From Lachnospiraceae bacterium UBA1712 (lineage in GTDB: Bacteria; Bacillota; Clostridia; Lachnospirales; Lachnospiraceae), in contig DCJA01000017.1 in assembly GCA_002317175.1 (NCBI GenBank), forward strand, positions 21,253 through 85,252: a stretch of DNA of 64,000 nt. The letters run 5' to 3'. Below are positions 1 through 9,416 of the stretch, in pieces. The stretch's first letter is position 1. Every line of letters starts with the position of its first letter. A program made the position numbers and the translations under genes. Under the pieces are notes generated by a model. That model searched no databases, was not told where the DNA came from, and saw nothing but the letters and a program-made list of their open reading frames with translations.

Positions 1-1124
1 GTATCAAGGTTACGAGGATCAATCATAAGAACTGCTTCTTCTTCTGTTCTCATGCCTTCGTCTACTAAATCACAAGCAATCTTAAGGGCAGCCTGAGCTG
101 TTCTCTTTCCATTTCTAGTCTGAAGCATATAAAGCTTACCATGCTCTACAGTAAACTCCATATCCTGCATATCTCTGTAGTGGTTCTCAAGGATACCACA
201 TACTTCCTTAAACTGTGCGAATGCTTCTGGGAACTTCTGCTCCATCTCAGCAATCTTCATAGGGGTACGAACACCGGCAACAACGTCTTCACCCTGAGCA
301 TTTGTAAGGAACTCACCAAATAAGCCCTTATCACCTGTAGCTGGGTCTCTTGTAAATGCAACACCTGTACCACAATCATCACCCATGTTACCAAATGCCA
401 TTGACTGTACGTTAACAGCTGTTCCCCATGAATATGGGATATCGTTATCACGACGATATACATTGGCACGAGGATTATCCCATGAACGGAATACAGCCTT
501 AATAGCTCCCATTAACTGTTCCTTAGGATCATCTGGGAAATCTGCACCAATCTTTTCCTTGTATTCAGCCTTAAACTGATTAGCAAGTTCTTTAAGATCT
601 TCAGCTGTAAGGTCAACGTCCTGTGTTACTCCTCTGTCAGCCTTCATCTTGTCGATAAGCTCTTCAAAATACTTCTTACCAACTTCCATAACTACGTCTG
701 AGTACATCTGGATAAATCTTCTATAGCAATCCCATGCCCAACGTGGATTACCTGACTGCTCAGCAATAGTGTTAACTACTGTCTCATTAAGACCTAAGTT
801 AAGGATAGTATCCATCATACCAGGCATTGAAGCTCTTGCACCCGATCTTACAGATACTAATAAAGGATTCTGCTGATCGCCAAACTTCTTTCCTGTGATT
901 TCTTCCATCTTAACAATATATTCATTAATCTGTGACTGAATCTCATCGTTGATTTCTCTGCCGTCCTCATAGTACTGAGTACAAGCTTCTGTGGTTATTG
1001 TAAAACCCTGTGGTACTGGAAGACCGATATTTGTCATCTCGGCTAAGTTAGCACCTTTACCCCCTAAAAGGTTACGCATTGATGCATCGCCTTCCTTGAA
1101 CATATAAACCCATTTTTTGGCCAT
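1..1124 (-). CDS. ppdK: Pyruvate, phosphate dikinase, N-terminal part (runs off left edge)
   Basis: Cytoplasmic enzyme interconverting pyruvate + ATP + Pi with PEP + AMP + PPi, used in gluconeogenic or PPi-dependent glycolytic metabolism of many anaerobes. The frame opens at ATG 1122-1124 behind a good AAGGAG site and stays open to base 1, giving about 374 residues of a family usually near 875 residues. Residues 1-30 read as the PPDK nucleotide-binding start, with GGKGANLAEM, then VPQGFTITTEAC. The visible part is the ATP-grasp domain; the phosphohistidine and PEP-binding domains lie outside the window. The glyS terminator just upstream indicates its own promoter. Identification is secure; the 3' part is simply not included. 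Confidence 0.95.
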   Translation of the reverse strand, partial: MAKKWVYMFKEGDASMRNLLGGKGANLAEMTNIGLPVPQGFTITTEACTQYYEDGREINDEIQSQINEYIVKMEEITGKKFGDQQNPLLVSVRSGARASMPGMMDTILNLGLNETVVNTIAEQSGNPRWAWDCYRRFIQMYSDVVMEVGKKYFEELIDKMKADRGVTQDVDLTAEDLKELANQFKAEYKEKIGADFPDDPKEQLMGAIKAVFRSWDNPRANVYRRDNDIPYSWGTAVNVQSMAFGNMGDDCGTGVAFTRDPATGDKGLFGEFLTNAQGEDVVAGVRTPMKIAEMEQKFPEAFAQFKEVCGILENHYRDMQDMEFTVEHGKLYMLQTRNGKRTAQAALKIACDLVDEGMRTEEEAVLMIDPRNLD

Positions 1125-1207
1125 ATTAATTCTCCTTCTTCTACATTTTTACCAATCTATAATTGATTAATAAACGATAGTAATTCCTACCGAATACCCT
1201 AATGTCT

Positions 1208-1236
1208 ATTATACCTTAAAATAGTACATTAAAAAA
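1208..1236 (-). promoter_or_regulatory. Possible ppdK promoter
   Basis: On the minus strand a perfect TATAAT (1208-1213) lies 84 bases upstream of the ppdK ATG. Seventeen bases before it is only TTTTTT, the run belonging to the glyS terminator, so the -35 match is poor. Placement between the terminator and ppdK fits a dedicated promoter. Confidence 0.4.
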
Positions 1237-1266
1237 GACTAAAAGCACCCTTTTTAGGATGCTTTT
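1231..1266 (-). terminator. Rho-independent terminator of glyS
   Basis: Read on the minus strand, AAAAGCATCC pairs with GGGTGCTTTT around a six-base loop, followed by a T-rich run. The inner pair is U-G on this strand but a mismatch on the other, so it serves glyS. Confidence 0.85.
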
Positions 1267-1290
1267 ATAAATATTATAAATATATAATAA

Positions 1291-2688
1291 TTAGAATGTG
1301 AACTTATCTGCAAAGAATGCATCAAGATCTGCTATAGCGACTCTTTCCTGCTCCATCGAATCACGGAAACGTACTGTTACGCAATTATCTGTCTCAGATT
1401 CAAAGTCATAAGTGATACAGAATGGTGTACCGATTTCATCCTGACGACGATATCTCTTACCAATATTACCTCTGTCATCAAATTCACAGTTATATTTCTT
1501 TGAAAGATCCATAAAGATCTTCTCAGCGCCCTCGTTGAGCTTCTTTGAAAGTGGAAGCACACCAATCTTAACTGGCGCAAGAGCTGGATGGAAATGCATT
1601 ACTGTTCTGATGTCTGGAGCTTCTTCTGTACCGATATTCTCTTCATCATATGCTGCACAAAGGAAAGCAAGTACTACACGGTCTGCACCAAGTGATGGCT
1701 CAACTACATATGGTACATATTTTTCTCTCTTCTCATCATCAAAGTATGACATATCTTCACCAGATACATTCTGATGCTGTGTTAAGTCATAATCAGTTCT
1801 ATCAGCGATACCCCAAAGCTCGCCCCAGCCAAATGGGAATTTAAACTCGATATCTGTTGTACCCTTTGAATAGAAGCATAACTCTTCTGGATCATGATCA
1901 CGAAGTCTCATTTCATCCTGCTTGATACCAAGGCTCAGTAACCAGTCACGGCAGAAACCTCTCCAGTACTGGAACCACTCAAGGTCTGTACCTGGCTCAC
2001 AGAAGAACTCAAGTTCCATCTGCTCGAACTCACGTGTTCTGAAAGTGAAGTTACCTGGTGTAATCTCATTTCTGAATGACTTACCAATCTGGCCGATACC
2101 AAATGGAATCTTCTTTCTTGATGTACGCTGTACATTCTTGAAGTTAACGAAAATACCCTGAGCTGTTTCAGGTCTTAAATAAACTGTATTCTTGGCATCC
2201 TCAGTTACACCCTGGAATGTCTTAAACATAAGGTTGAACTGTCTGATATCTGTAAAATTGTGTTTTCCACATGTAGGACAAGGAATATTGTTATCTTCAA
2301 CAAATGCCTTCATCTCTTCCTGTGAAAATGCGTCTATAGGCTTTGGAAGTTCGATGCCCTTCTCTGCAGCATAATCTTCAATGATCTTGTCAGCACGGAA
2401 TCTTTCATGACATTCCTTACAATCCATAAGTGGATCAGAGAAGCCGCCAAGATGTCCTGATGCAACCCATGTCTGTGAGTTCATAAGAATTGCACAGTCA
2501 ACACCAACATTGTATGGGTTTTCCTGCACAAACTTCTGCCACCATGCTCTCTTAACATTGTTCTTTAATTCAACACCAAGATTACCGTAATCCCATGTAT
2601 TTGCTAATCCACCGTAGATCTCACTACCTGGATATACAAAACCACGATTTTTGGCAAGTGCTACGATTTTGTCCATCGACTTTTCCAT
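1291..2688 (-). CDS. glyS: Glycyl-tRNA synthetase, dimeric class II type
   Basis: Charges tRNA-Gly with glycine in the cytoplasm. At 465 residues it is the single-chain Bacillus/eukaryote-type enzyme, not the alpha2beta2 form. Visible class II signatures include FRNEITPGN then [14 protein letters not shown] (motif 2 region, about 205-230) and [14 protein letters not shown] (motif 3, about 330-345). An N-terminal insertion has two Cys pairs (CKEC and CPTC) that look zinc-binding. The start [11 protein letters not shown] is preceded by AAGGAGATATAAT; the second Met is possible but less well spaced. There is no glycine T-box upstream: the gap to the previous gene is only about 80 bases. Its own terminator lies just downstream. 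Confidence 0.96.
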   Translation of the reverse strand: MEKSMDKIVALAKNRGFVYPGSEIYGGLANTWDYGNLGVELKNNVKRAWWQKFVQENPYNVGVDCAILMNSQTWVASGHLGGFSDPLMDCKECHERFRADKIIEDYAAEKGIELPKPIDAFSQEEMKAFVEDNNIPCPTCGKHNFTDIRQFNLMFKTFQGVTEDAKNTVYLRPETAQGIFVNFKNVQRTSRKKIPFGIGQIGKSFRNEITPGNFTFRTREFEQMELEFFCEPGTDLEWFQYWRGFCRDWLLSLGIKQDEMRLRDHDPEELCFYSKGTTDIEFKFPFGWGELWGIADRTDYDLTQHQNVSGEDMSYFDDEKREKYVPYVVEPSLGADRVVLAFLCAAYDEENIGTEEAPDIRTVMHFHPALAPVKIGVLPLSKKLNEGAEKIFMDLSKKYNCEFDDRGNIGKRYRRQDEIGTPFCITYDFESETDNCVTVRFRDSMEQERVAIADLDAFFADKFTF

Positions 2689-2769
2689 ATTATATCTCCT
2701 TATTATCTATTTCACGCAAAATGCGCAATATACTTATTTGCTACAACAGACTACACTTACACAGCAATT

Positions 2770-3366
2770 CTATTCACTTACTATATAATGAAGTCCTTCT
2801 CCGCTTACATCCGCTCTGTCTGAACCAGTAAGAGTCACACCACCATCAGCATAATATATCTTGCCAGGCATCTTAACAGATATTTCTTCAGATACAATTG
2901 CTATATGCTGTGCTCCAAGAGAAGCCCAGTCGTTCTGATCTATCAGGCCAAATCCTTCAGTAGATGCTATCTTATTAACAAGATTATATCCAGCCTTTTT
3001 TGCATCTGTTACTGTTCCATAAAACAGAATTACATTGTTCATATCAAAGTATGCGTCATCTTCTTCATACTCTATATCAATACGGACTATTCCATCCTTC
3101 AATGTACATCCCTTGTTTGTAACCTGACTTTTGCCATAGCTGTTATATACATTGATTTCGGCCTCATTCAATGCCTTCAGCTCTTCAAAATCATATTTAC
3201 TCTCATCGAACTGCTCAACTATGTGCAATCCAATGCTTCCATTTTTAGCAAACTCAAGAGTGGTCTTATCATAACTCTTCAGTGAACAGCCTGTAAGGAA
3301 AATAAAAAATAGGCATGTAGCAACAAGCATAACCATTAATCTGCTCTTCATACCCAAAATTTTCAT
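2770..3366 (-). CDS. Small predicted lipoprotein
   Basis: Unrecognised family. About 198 residues with a classic type II signal: short basic start, hydrophobic stretch VMLVATCLFFIFLTGC, and a lipobox LTGC whose Cys would be lipidated, anchoring the mature protein outside the membrane. The mature part is mixed alpha/beta with no repeat and no catalytic motif that I can name. The longest frame begins at 3378, but that ATG touches its GGAG; the ATG at 3364-3366 (12 bases from GGAG) or the next one at 3349-3351 is more likely. A perfect-spacing promoter lies just upstream. Lipoprotein prediction is firm, function unknown. Confidence 0.8.
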   Translation of the reverse strand: MKILGMKSRLMVMLVATCLFFIFLTGCSLKSYDKTTLEFAKNGSIGLHIVEQFDESKYDFEELKALNEAEINVYNSYGKSQVTNKGCTLKDGIVRIDIEYEEDDAYFDMNNVILFYGTVTDAKKAGYNLVNKIASTEGFGLIDQNDWASLGAQHIAIVSEEISVKMPGKIYYADGGVTLTGSDRADVSGEGLHYIVSE

Positions 3367-3398
3367 TATTATATGCATCTCCTCATAAATATCAATTT

Positions 3399-3427
3399 AT
3401 TATATATAATGTTTATTTCAAATTCAA
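3399..3427 (-). promoter_or_regulatory. Sigma-A-type promoter of the lipoprotein gene
   Basis: Minus strand TTGAAT (3422-3427), 17 bases, TATAAT (3399-3404), about 33 bases upstream of the chosen start. It separates the lipoprotein gene from recO transcription. Confidence 0.75.
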
Positions 3428-3457
3428 GAATAAAAAGGACTCATTTTCAACAAAGCA

Positions 3458-4108
3458 CTAAATAAGTGTCTTCAGTATCTCTGCGGTATTTAAAGGAATA
3501 TCAATACTATGCTTCACTGCATCTGATGCAATCGACACCAGCTCCAGCATAATGCTTTCAGCCACATTGAAGCTGTACAGTTTGGCTGCAGACGTTTTCA
3601 GAATATAATCCAGCGCAGCAAGGGTGTCCTGCTCGTATTTTTTGTTTTCCTTTACTCCTGGAAATTCGCCTTGCAATGCTATCGATTTAATCTCAAAGCA
3701 TGCCTTCACAAGTCTGTTATCAAACTTATCACTTTCCAAAGCCCTCAGGCTCTGATACATAAGTGTAAGCATCTCCTTGTCCTTAAGATTCTCCCTGCAG
3801 TAGTAATCCGCTATCTCTGCAAAATACATACCATAGTATGCACTTACAAAATCCTCTCTAAGAAATGAGAAATAATTGCTTATCCTGGCATCGTTAATAG
3901 AATAACTGCTTCTTCCATTAAACAGAGCAAACTCACCAAAGCAGAACAGATTGGTTCCAGCTACAAGCTTGCTATTGCTTCGTCTGGCACCTTTGGCAAA
4001 TGCGCTTATCTTGCCCCTGTCATCCGTCAGCATTACAACTCTTCTGTCATATTCACCTATTGGTTCAACCTTAATAATAAGGCCCTTTAATAAGGTAAGA
4101 TCTGTCAT
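3458..4108 (-). CDS. recO: DNA repair protein RecO, short form
   Basis: RecF-pathway mediator that helps load RecA onto SSB-coated single strands. The N-terminal OB fold is clear (residues 1-80: LIIKVEPIGEYDRRVVMLT, then KGARRS), followed by the helical RecO C-terminal domain. At 216 residues it is shorter than the usual 240-260. The zinc-finger segment that normally carries two CxxC pairs after the GxxP turn is missing: there is only GEFPGVKENKKYE, then straight into the last helices. It lies just downstream of era, the order common in Firmicutes. RecO identity is good; loss of the zinc finger is read directly. Confidence 0.9.
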   Translation of the reverse strand: MTDLTLLKGLIIKVEPIGEYDRRVVMLTDDRGKISAFAKGARRSNSKLVAGTNLFCFGEFALFNGRSSYSINDARISNYFSFLREDFVSAYYGMYFAEIADYYCRENLKDKEMLTLMYQSLRALESDKFDNRLVKACFEIKSIALQGEFPGVKENKKYEQDTLAALDYILKTSAAKLYSFNVAESIMLELVSIASDAVKHSIDIPLNTAEILKTLI

Positions 4109-4184
4109 TTAATCGTAGTCCTTAAGTTGATTCATTAATCACTGGCTCAATTCTTAAGTTAATATATAGGCAGTGTATTATCTT

Positions 4185-5087
4185 CTAGTCATAATCTTTA
4201 GGATTGTAGCCAAAATTCTTCATCAGAAAATCAGAATCTCTCCAATCCTTCTTAACCTTAACCCAAAGCTTTAAGAACACCTTACAATCCAGCATTTCTT
4301 CTATATCCGGTCTGGCAAGTGAGCCTATTTCTTTGAGCTTGGATCCGCCTTTTCCGATAATCATTCCCTTGTGGGAGTCTCTCTCGCATACGATGGTTGC
4401 ATCGATATTGCAAAGTCTGCCTTCAAACTTCATGGCATCTATGGCAACTGCTACACCATGTGGAATCTCATCTCCCATAGACCTGAGTACCTTTTCTCTA
4501 ATCATCTCTGCCACAATCTGTCTCTCAGGCTGATCTGTAATAGTGTCTTCATCGTAAAATGGTACACCATAAGGAAGATAGTTAAGAATATTTTCTATGA
4601 GTTCCTCAAGTCCCTGCTCTTTTCTGGCAGAAACAGGTATAATCTGTGCAAAATCAAATTCCCTGCTATAAGTATCTATTACTGGAAGTAATTCTTCTTT
4701 CTTAATAGTATCAATCTTATTGATTACAAGAATCACTGGTGATTTAACTTTCTTAAGCTGTTCAATTATCATCTGCTCACCAGCTCCAATATAGGTAGTT
4801 GGCTCCACCAGCCAAAGAACTACATCCACATCATTAAGAGCCTTATATGCCACATTGACCATATAATCTCCCAGCTTATTCTTGGACTTGTGAATTCCAG
4901 GAGTATCCAGAAATACTATCTGTCCTTTATCCGATGTATAAACAGTCTGAATTCTGTTTCTTGTTGTCTGTGGTTTGTTGGAAGTAATGGCAATCTTCTG
5001 TCCAATGATATGATTCATCAAAGTTGATTTTCCAACATTTGGTCTTCCTATGATACTTGCAAATCCAGCCTTATAATTATTATCCAT
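4185..5087 (-). CDS. era: GTPase Era
   Basis: Essential Ras-like GTPase that binds the 3' end of 16S rRNA and acts in 30S maturation. 300 residues, the family length. G1 GRPNVGKSTL (about 14-23), G3 DTPG (about 60), G4 NKID (about 123), G5 SARK, then a C-terminal KH domain with the GMIIGKGGSKLKEIG loop (about 240-254). Its ATG directly abuts the TGA of the preceding Lgt-like gene, so translation is probably coupled. recO follows. Confidence 0.97.
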   Translation of the reverse strand: MDNNYKAGFASIIGRPNVGKSTLMNHIIGQKIAITSNKPQTTRNRIQTVYTSDKGQIVFLDTPGIHKSKNKLGDYMVNVAYKALNDVDVVLWLVEPTTYIGAGEQMIIEQLKKVKSPVILVINKIDTIKKEELLPVIDTYSREFDFAQIIPVSARKEQGLEELIENILNYLPYGVPFYDEDTITDQPERQIVAEMIREKVLRSMGDEIPHGVAVAIDAMKFEGRLCNIDATIVCERDSHKGMIIGKGGSKLKEIGSLARPDIEEMLDCKVFLKLWVKVKKDWRDSDFLMKNFGYNPKDYD

Positions 5088-5930
5088 TCAATTTCCTTCT
5101 TGCCCTGCCTGGGCTTTCTTTAATCTTAATATTATCAATGCTATTGCAATAACTATCAGACAAACAAGCTGATTGCTATCCAGCAATCCAGTGCGGTCTG
5201 CTCTGAGAAACTCTTCCAGGAATTTGGCCAGGCCACCCAGAATCAGCAGCTCTATTGCAACAGACGTTTTCTTTTTATACCTTATAAGTTCAGATACATA
5301 TATACCCATAAATATCAGGGATGTCACAAGCTGTATCGGAAACAGATTGCCCTGTGGCAGATAGTTCAATATGCTCTGTGCAACTTCACTGCCAGTATCA
5401 GCAAATTGTGTTTCATAACATATATGTCCCGGACCATTATAGCTTATTCCATAGCAGCAGCCCATCAGAAAACAGCCTGCCTTGGATATACTATATATAA
5501 GTGGAATCTGAAGAATGTATACCTCACGAACAGCTTTTTTATCGTCTGCCAGTTCATCACCAAGCATCAGACAAAACAGTTCAATTCCCCCTATCATTCC
5601 CAGAAGTCCGCCTACACTGGAAAACGGACTATATAGCAATCGTCCCAATATGCCCCGACCACTTGTGTCAGCAGCCAGCTGCGTTGATATACAATCAGCA
5701 TTCTGAGCAACTACTCCTGCATAGCATTGGAAAGCATTAACAATAATTGTATAAAGTTTGCCTCCCAGCAACACAAATACAATATTCATAAGCGCTGAAA
5801 GGCCTGCCAATCTTGCTTCTATTCCTTGTCTTCGTAAAAGCAGATAAGCTCCTCCAAATCCTACAGCCAATGCCAGCAACATGCATACTGCATAAGGTGA
5901 AACAGCCCAGTCATGAACATATATTGTCAT
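5088..5930 (-). CDS. Lgt-like membrane protein (prolipoprotein diacylglyceryl transferase family)
   Basis: Lgt transfers diacylglycerol from phosphatidylglycerol to the lipobox Cys of prolipoproteins. This 280-residue protein has about seven membrane segments and family landmarks: SISKAGCFLMGCCYG (about 148-162), FPIQL (about 200, for the HPxQLY region) and FLEEFLRAD (about 240). However, the usual RxGNFxN core is replaced by the GCFxxGCCYG version, and the N-terminal Y-x-H pattern is weak. It could be a divergent second Lgt-type acyl transferase rather than the housekeeping enzyme. SD AGGTG, ATG at 5928-5930. Its stop abuts the era start, so it is the first gene of an era-recO run. Confidence 0.75.
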   Translation of the reverse strand: MTIYVHDWAVSPYAVCMLLALAVGFGGAYLLLRRQGIEARLAGLSALMNIVFVLLGGKLYTIIVNAFQCYAGVVAQNADCISTQLAADTSGRGILGRLLYSPFSSVGGLLGMIGGIELFCLMLGDELADDKKAVREVYILQIPLIYSISKAGCFLMGCCYGISYNGPGHICYETQFADTGSEVAQSILNYLPQGNLFPIQLVTSLIFMGIYVSELIRYKKKTSVAIELLILGGLAKFLEEFLRADRTGLLDSNQLVCLIVIAIALIILRLKKAQAGQEGN

Positions 5931-5943
5931 TTAACTACACCTA

Positions 5944-6504
5944 TCAATGTAATGAGTTTAATCCTTCAACACATGCCATACATGCGAAAAATAAAATAAT
6001 CGCAGAAATAGCAACGATAATTACTGTTACTATCATTATCCACATAACAGCCTTGGCAGGCCTGTCTTTTGGATATTTAATTCTTGTATATATCATAAGT
6101 ACAAATGATACAAAAGCACAAAGTGAACAAATATCATTTACAGGATCCTTGATCTTATAACTAAGTCCGGAAATATTATCCATCGCCCCCATTATAAACA
6201 TCGATCCTAGCAGAAGCCCGAGAGAAATCCAGCCCAACTTAGTTTTTTTAGGCTTAGACTCATCATCCTTATCATCTGGATTAAGACTGCTTTCACGACT
6301 GGCATTCTTCTCCGTCTGTGACTGTTCATACTCCTGCATATAGTCTGCATATGAATCCTGTACTTCTACTGAAGAATCATTTTCAGCTTCAGCACTACTA
6401 TTATCTTCTACATTCTCTGTATCAGCCTTAACTGCAGAATCATCCTCCTCCAGATTCTTATACAAATATTCATCGCTCTCAAAATAGTTGTTGTTATCTT
6501 CCAT
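5944..6504 (-). CDS. Acidic membrane protein of unknown function
   Basis: Not recognised. 186 residues: an acidic, Ser/Asp/Glu-rich cytoplasmic N-terminal half (about 1-85) ending in a KPKKTK patch, then three hydrophobic segments (about 88-108, 122-140, 153-176). The arrangement resembles small DUF4190-type membrane proteins with a disordered tail. It precedes the Lgt-like gene by 13 bases, so they probably share a transcript. Confidence 0.7.
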   Translation of the reverse strand: MEDNNNYFESDEYLYKNLEEDDSAVKADTENVEDNSSAEAENDSSVEVQDSYADYMQEYEQSQTEKNASRESSLNPDDKDDESKPKKTKLGWISLGLLLGSMFIMGAMDNISGLSYKIKDPVNDICSLCAFVSFVLMIYTRIKYPKDRPAKAVMWIMIVTVIIVAISAIILFFACMACVEGLNSLH

Positions 6505-6719
6505 CCTTTATTCCCATCTAAATATTAATATATATATTTACACCTTTTCATATTATAATATGTCTTAATTCAATTGCACATAACAAATCGTGAAACATTT
6601 TATATGATTTATGTATTTTATATGTAAAATTTTTTTATTTTACCCATAAATATGCTTTTGCTAATTCGTATATATAATATAAGGTCAAATAATCCGTACA
6701 AAATAGAGAGGAAAATGAT
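6505..6719. other. Divergent promoter region
   Basis: A 215-base AT-rich gap between divergent genes. On the plus strand a TATAAT at 6673-6678 precedes the DUF4349 gene by 42 bases, without a convincing -35. An AGAGAGGAAAATGAT site sits at the plus-strand start. Nothing else is clear. Confidence 0.4.
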
Positions 6720-7781
6720 ATGAAAAAGAAACTTTTAATAATATTGCTTACAGCTATAACATTATGCACCGCCTGCGCAAGCAGCAATCAAACCGCAATG
6801 TATGCTGCCAAATCATCTGATTTCTTTGAAGCACCTGCTATGGATTCAACTGAATCTGTAGCAATCAATGATGGTTATGCAGCTGATTATGATTCCGGCT
6901 TCAGTTATGATGAGAGTTATGAGTATGCAGAGGAAGAACTCTATGATTCAACCACTGGAAGTTCTTCTACGGTTGAAACATCAGAAAATGCATCCACTTC
7001 AAATCGTAAACTAATCAAAGATGTCAATATCAATGTTGAGACCAAAGACTATGACAGTCTCCTTGCTAATATTGATAAGCAGATAACAGAGCTTGGTGGT
7101 TATGTTGAATATATGGATGTGTACAATGGCTCATCATACAACAACTACCGCTCAAGCAGATCTGCCAATATAACAGCACGTATTCCTGCTGCAAAGCTTG
7201 ATGAATTTCTTGGAAAAGTTGGTGAAGAATCCAACATTACCAACAAGACCGAATCTGTTCGTGATATCACACTTACCTATGTTGACATGGAAAGTCACAA
7301 GAATATGCTGATTGCAGAGCGTGATCACCTTATGGAGCTTCTTGAAAGTGCTGAAACTATCGAAGATATGATTACTGTTGAAGATAGACTTACAGAAATC
7401 AGATACCAGATTGACAGCATGGAAAGCCAGTTAAGAACCTATGACAACCAGGTGGATTACAGCACAGTTAACATCTATATCAGTGAAGTGGTATCTTATA
7501 CACCTGCTCCAACAGTTGAAAGAACTGCCTGGGAACGTATCTCAGAAGGTTTTGTTGAAAGTATCGTAGATGTATGCGACGGAATCAAGGAATTCTGTAT
7601 CGGCTTTATAATCGCTCTCCCATATATCTTCGTATGGATAGTTGGAATCGCAATTGTAATATTCATACTCAGAAGTATTCTTAGAATGTCTAAGAAATAT
7701 CGCAACTGGAGTGATAACAAACGCGAAGCCAGAAAAGTTAAAAAGGAAGCTAAAAAAGCCGCCAAACTTGAGAGAAAATAA
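6720..7781 (+). CDS. DUF4349-domain lipoprotein
   Basis: Extracytoplasmic lipoprotein, 353 residues. Lipobox LCTAC with lipidated Cys at about residue 19, a Ser/Glu/Tyr-rich linker (20-95), then the DUF4349 core (about 98-260). The core reads LIKDVNINVETKDYDSLLANID, a stretch of ITARIPAAKLDEFL, and the heptad-rich coiled coil DRLTEIRYQIDSMESQLRTYD typical of the family. A transmembrane helix follows (about 283-310), then a very basic cytoplasmic tail rich in KEAKKAAK. The family is widespread in Firmicutes and Bacteroidetes with unknown function. It is one of the few plus-strand genes here and stands alone, with its own terminator. Confidence 0.88.
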   Translation: MKKKLLIILLTAITLCTACASSNQTAMYAAKSSDFFEAPAMDSTESVAINDGYAADYDSGFSYDESYEYAEEELYDSTTGSSSTVETSENASTSNRKLIKDVNINVETKDYDSLLANIDKQITELGGYVEYMDVYNGSSYNNYRSSRSANITARIPAAKLDEFLGKVGEESNITNKTESVRDITLTYVDMESHKNMLIAERDHLMELLESAETIEDMITVEDRLTEIRYQIDSMESQLRTYDNQVDYSTVNIYISEVVSYTPAPTVERTAWERISEGFVESIVDVCDGIKEFCIGFIIALPYIFVWIVGIAIVIFILRSILRMSKKYRNWSDNKREARKVKKEAKKAAKLERK

Positions 7782-7798
7782 TGTTGCCCGGATATATA

Positions 7799-7840
7799 CA
7801 AAAAAATGGTAGTGGATTCAAGTCCCACTACCATTTTTTC
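7799..7840. terminator. Bidirectional terminator
   Basis: ATGGTAGTGG and its complement CCACTACCAT flank a nine-base loop, with A-run before and T-run after. It can end both the plus-strand DUF4349 gene and minus-strand transcripts from 7876. Confidence 0.9.
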
Positions 7841-7875
7841 TACGGTCTGAACAGAGCATATTGTGCTCTGTTTTA

Positions 7876-8286
7876 TTAAAACATTCCAAACATCTTATCA
7901 TTAAAGTTTTCTACTATCTCGTCATAACTAAGATATTCAATACAGGTTCCCATCTCTTCATTCCAGCTATCAGCCAAAATGTCACATAGTTCTTTGGCAC
8001 CTGCCTTTTCTGTCAGAAGAATTCCAGGAAATACGAAATATATCAAAAAAAGTCCCAGATCGATTTTTCTTGTCTTACTTACTTTGCCAAATCTCTTGTA
8101 TGTATTCTTAAGTTGTTCCACAAAATCCTTAGCTATTTCTTCATAATTGCCAGCTTGTACAGTTGCAGCCAGAATTTCATTCCACTTAGCTCTGAACAAT
8201 TCCATATTCTGTATATAATCTTTTTTTCTAAACTTCCTTAAATAGTGCTCATAGTCAGCAAATATTTCTTTTGTATGCGTATTCAT
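7876..8286 (-). CDS. Hypothetical protein, 136 aa
   Basis: No family recognised. A soluble, helix-rich protein with a charged N-terminal half (Lys/Glu-rich, probably helical) and a hydrophobic patch IDLGLFLIYFVFPGILL near residues 76-92 that could be a buried helix rather than a membrane segment. It begins one base after the stop of the upstream lipoprotein gene, so the two are certainly co-transcribed and perhaps translationally coupled. Confidence 0.65.
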   Translation of the reverse strand: MNTHTKEIFADYEHYLRKFRKKDYIQNMELFRAKWNEILAATVQAGNYEEIAKDFVEQLKNTYKRFGKVSKTRKIDLGLFLIYFVFPGILLTEKAGAKELCDILADSWNEEMGTCIEYLSYDEIVENFNDKMFGMF

Positions 8287-8287
8287 A

Positions 8288-9397
8288 CTACTCCTCTGGC
8301 ATTATTGCAGCCTCATATATTCCATCACAAATTGCCTCTGCAACAGTGTTTACGTTGTCTTCCCAGGTGTTCACGAACTTTTTGTGCTTGCAATCATAAG
8401 ATATATTTGAATAATCAAAACTTGACTCATATTCTATGTACATATTAATATTCAGAATACCATTATCTCTAATGTAGGCATCAGAAAATGAGTACTCAAG
8501 TGCTGCTATCTGCTCATAGATATCAAAGCCACAAAGTTCATCAAGCTTAGCAGCAAATGCCCCCTCAGGATCATTGGCATCAGCAGACGCTGCTATCTTT
8601 TCTCCCACATATTCCTTGAATATCCCTTCCTTGTCATCGTAATAGAAATAATATGGATTCCATGTATGTCCCATGAAAGATTCAAGATCCAGGTCATATG
8701 TTGCATCATAACGCGATACAGCTATTGTAGTATTCTTGATATCAGTCGCATTAATTGAACCAATTCCTGAAATATTAGTCTCAACTGCATGCCCATCAAT
8801 CACCTCAAAAATCCTGCTCACATCACTGGTAGTATAATACTCATTCACATATGCCATCTTCTTATTACCACAGTCTATATATCCATCAAAGCCATATACA
8901 TCCTGATTGTAGATAAGCTCTACGTTGTTAGCTTTTACAAAATACCATTCGCCAGAGATAAACTGTTCATCTTCAAAGCCATAATATACAAAACCTTCTG
9001 CCTCTGAGTCGGAGTCAAAATCGGCCACAGTAACACCAAGAATCTTTGTCTTATCAAAGCCATTTATGCCAGCATTTTCTGCAAAAGAATTAATCACCTT
9101 AACAGTCTCATTGTCCTCTTCTCCAAATTCTCCGGCATATATTACGCTCTGTCCAAGCAGCGGATTAACAAGCTTTTTATCTTTATCAGCCTTAACCTGC
9201 AATATTTCTTCCTGCCCTTTCATGGCAGCTTTTTCATCCTCTTGCGACAACTCATTCAGAGAAATCTGCTGACTACTCTCCTGACTCGTATCTTCAGTAT
9301 TCGATTCTACTCTGTATATTTCCTTTGGTTTCTTATCACATCCTGTAAGCAACAGCGCCATAATCATTCCAACCAAAAGTAACTTATACATTTTCAT
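8288..9397 (-). CDS. Predicted lipoprotein of unknown function
   Basis: About 369 residues. Signal peptide with lipobox LLTGC (Cys at about residue 20 of the chosen start), then a Glu/Ser/Gln-rich linker and a mixed alpha/beta globular region with many Tyr/Asp. The reading frame extends to a GTG at 9407-9409, but AAAGGTGG is spaced 8 bases from the ATG at 9395-9397, which I prefer. No catalytic motif is visible. It is followed without gap by the 136-aa gene and preceded by the M16 protease gene with a 19-base gap. Confidence 0.75.
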   Translation of the reverse strand: MKMYKLLLVGMIMALLLTGCDKKPKEIYRVESNTEDTSQESSQQISLNELSQEDEKAAMKGQEEILQVKADKDKKLVNPLLGQSVIYAGEFGEEDNETVKVINSFAENAGINGFDKTKILGVTVADFDSDSEAEGFVYYGFEDEQFISGEWYFVKANNVELIYNQDVYGFDGYIDCGNKKMAYVNEYYTTSDVSRIFEVIDGHAVETNISGIGSINATDIKNTTIAVSRYDATYDLDLESFMGHTWNPYYFYYDDKEGIFKEYVGEKIAASADANDPEGAFAAKLDELCGFDIYEQIAALEYSFSDAYIRDNGILNINMYIEYESSFDYSNISYDCKHKKFVNTWEDNVNTVAEAICDGIYEAAIMPEE

Positions 9398-9416
9398 AAT
9401 GATTTCCACCTTTATT

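Noticed and set aside
2689..2769. T-box riboswitch upstream of glyS
   Set aside because: The gap is about 80 bases, too short, with no T-box TGGNACC-type core or antiterminator.
2905..3285. 126-codon plus-strand frame
   Set aside because: Antisense of the lipoprotein gene, which has a proper signal peptide and promoter.
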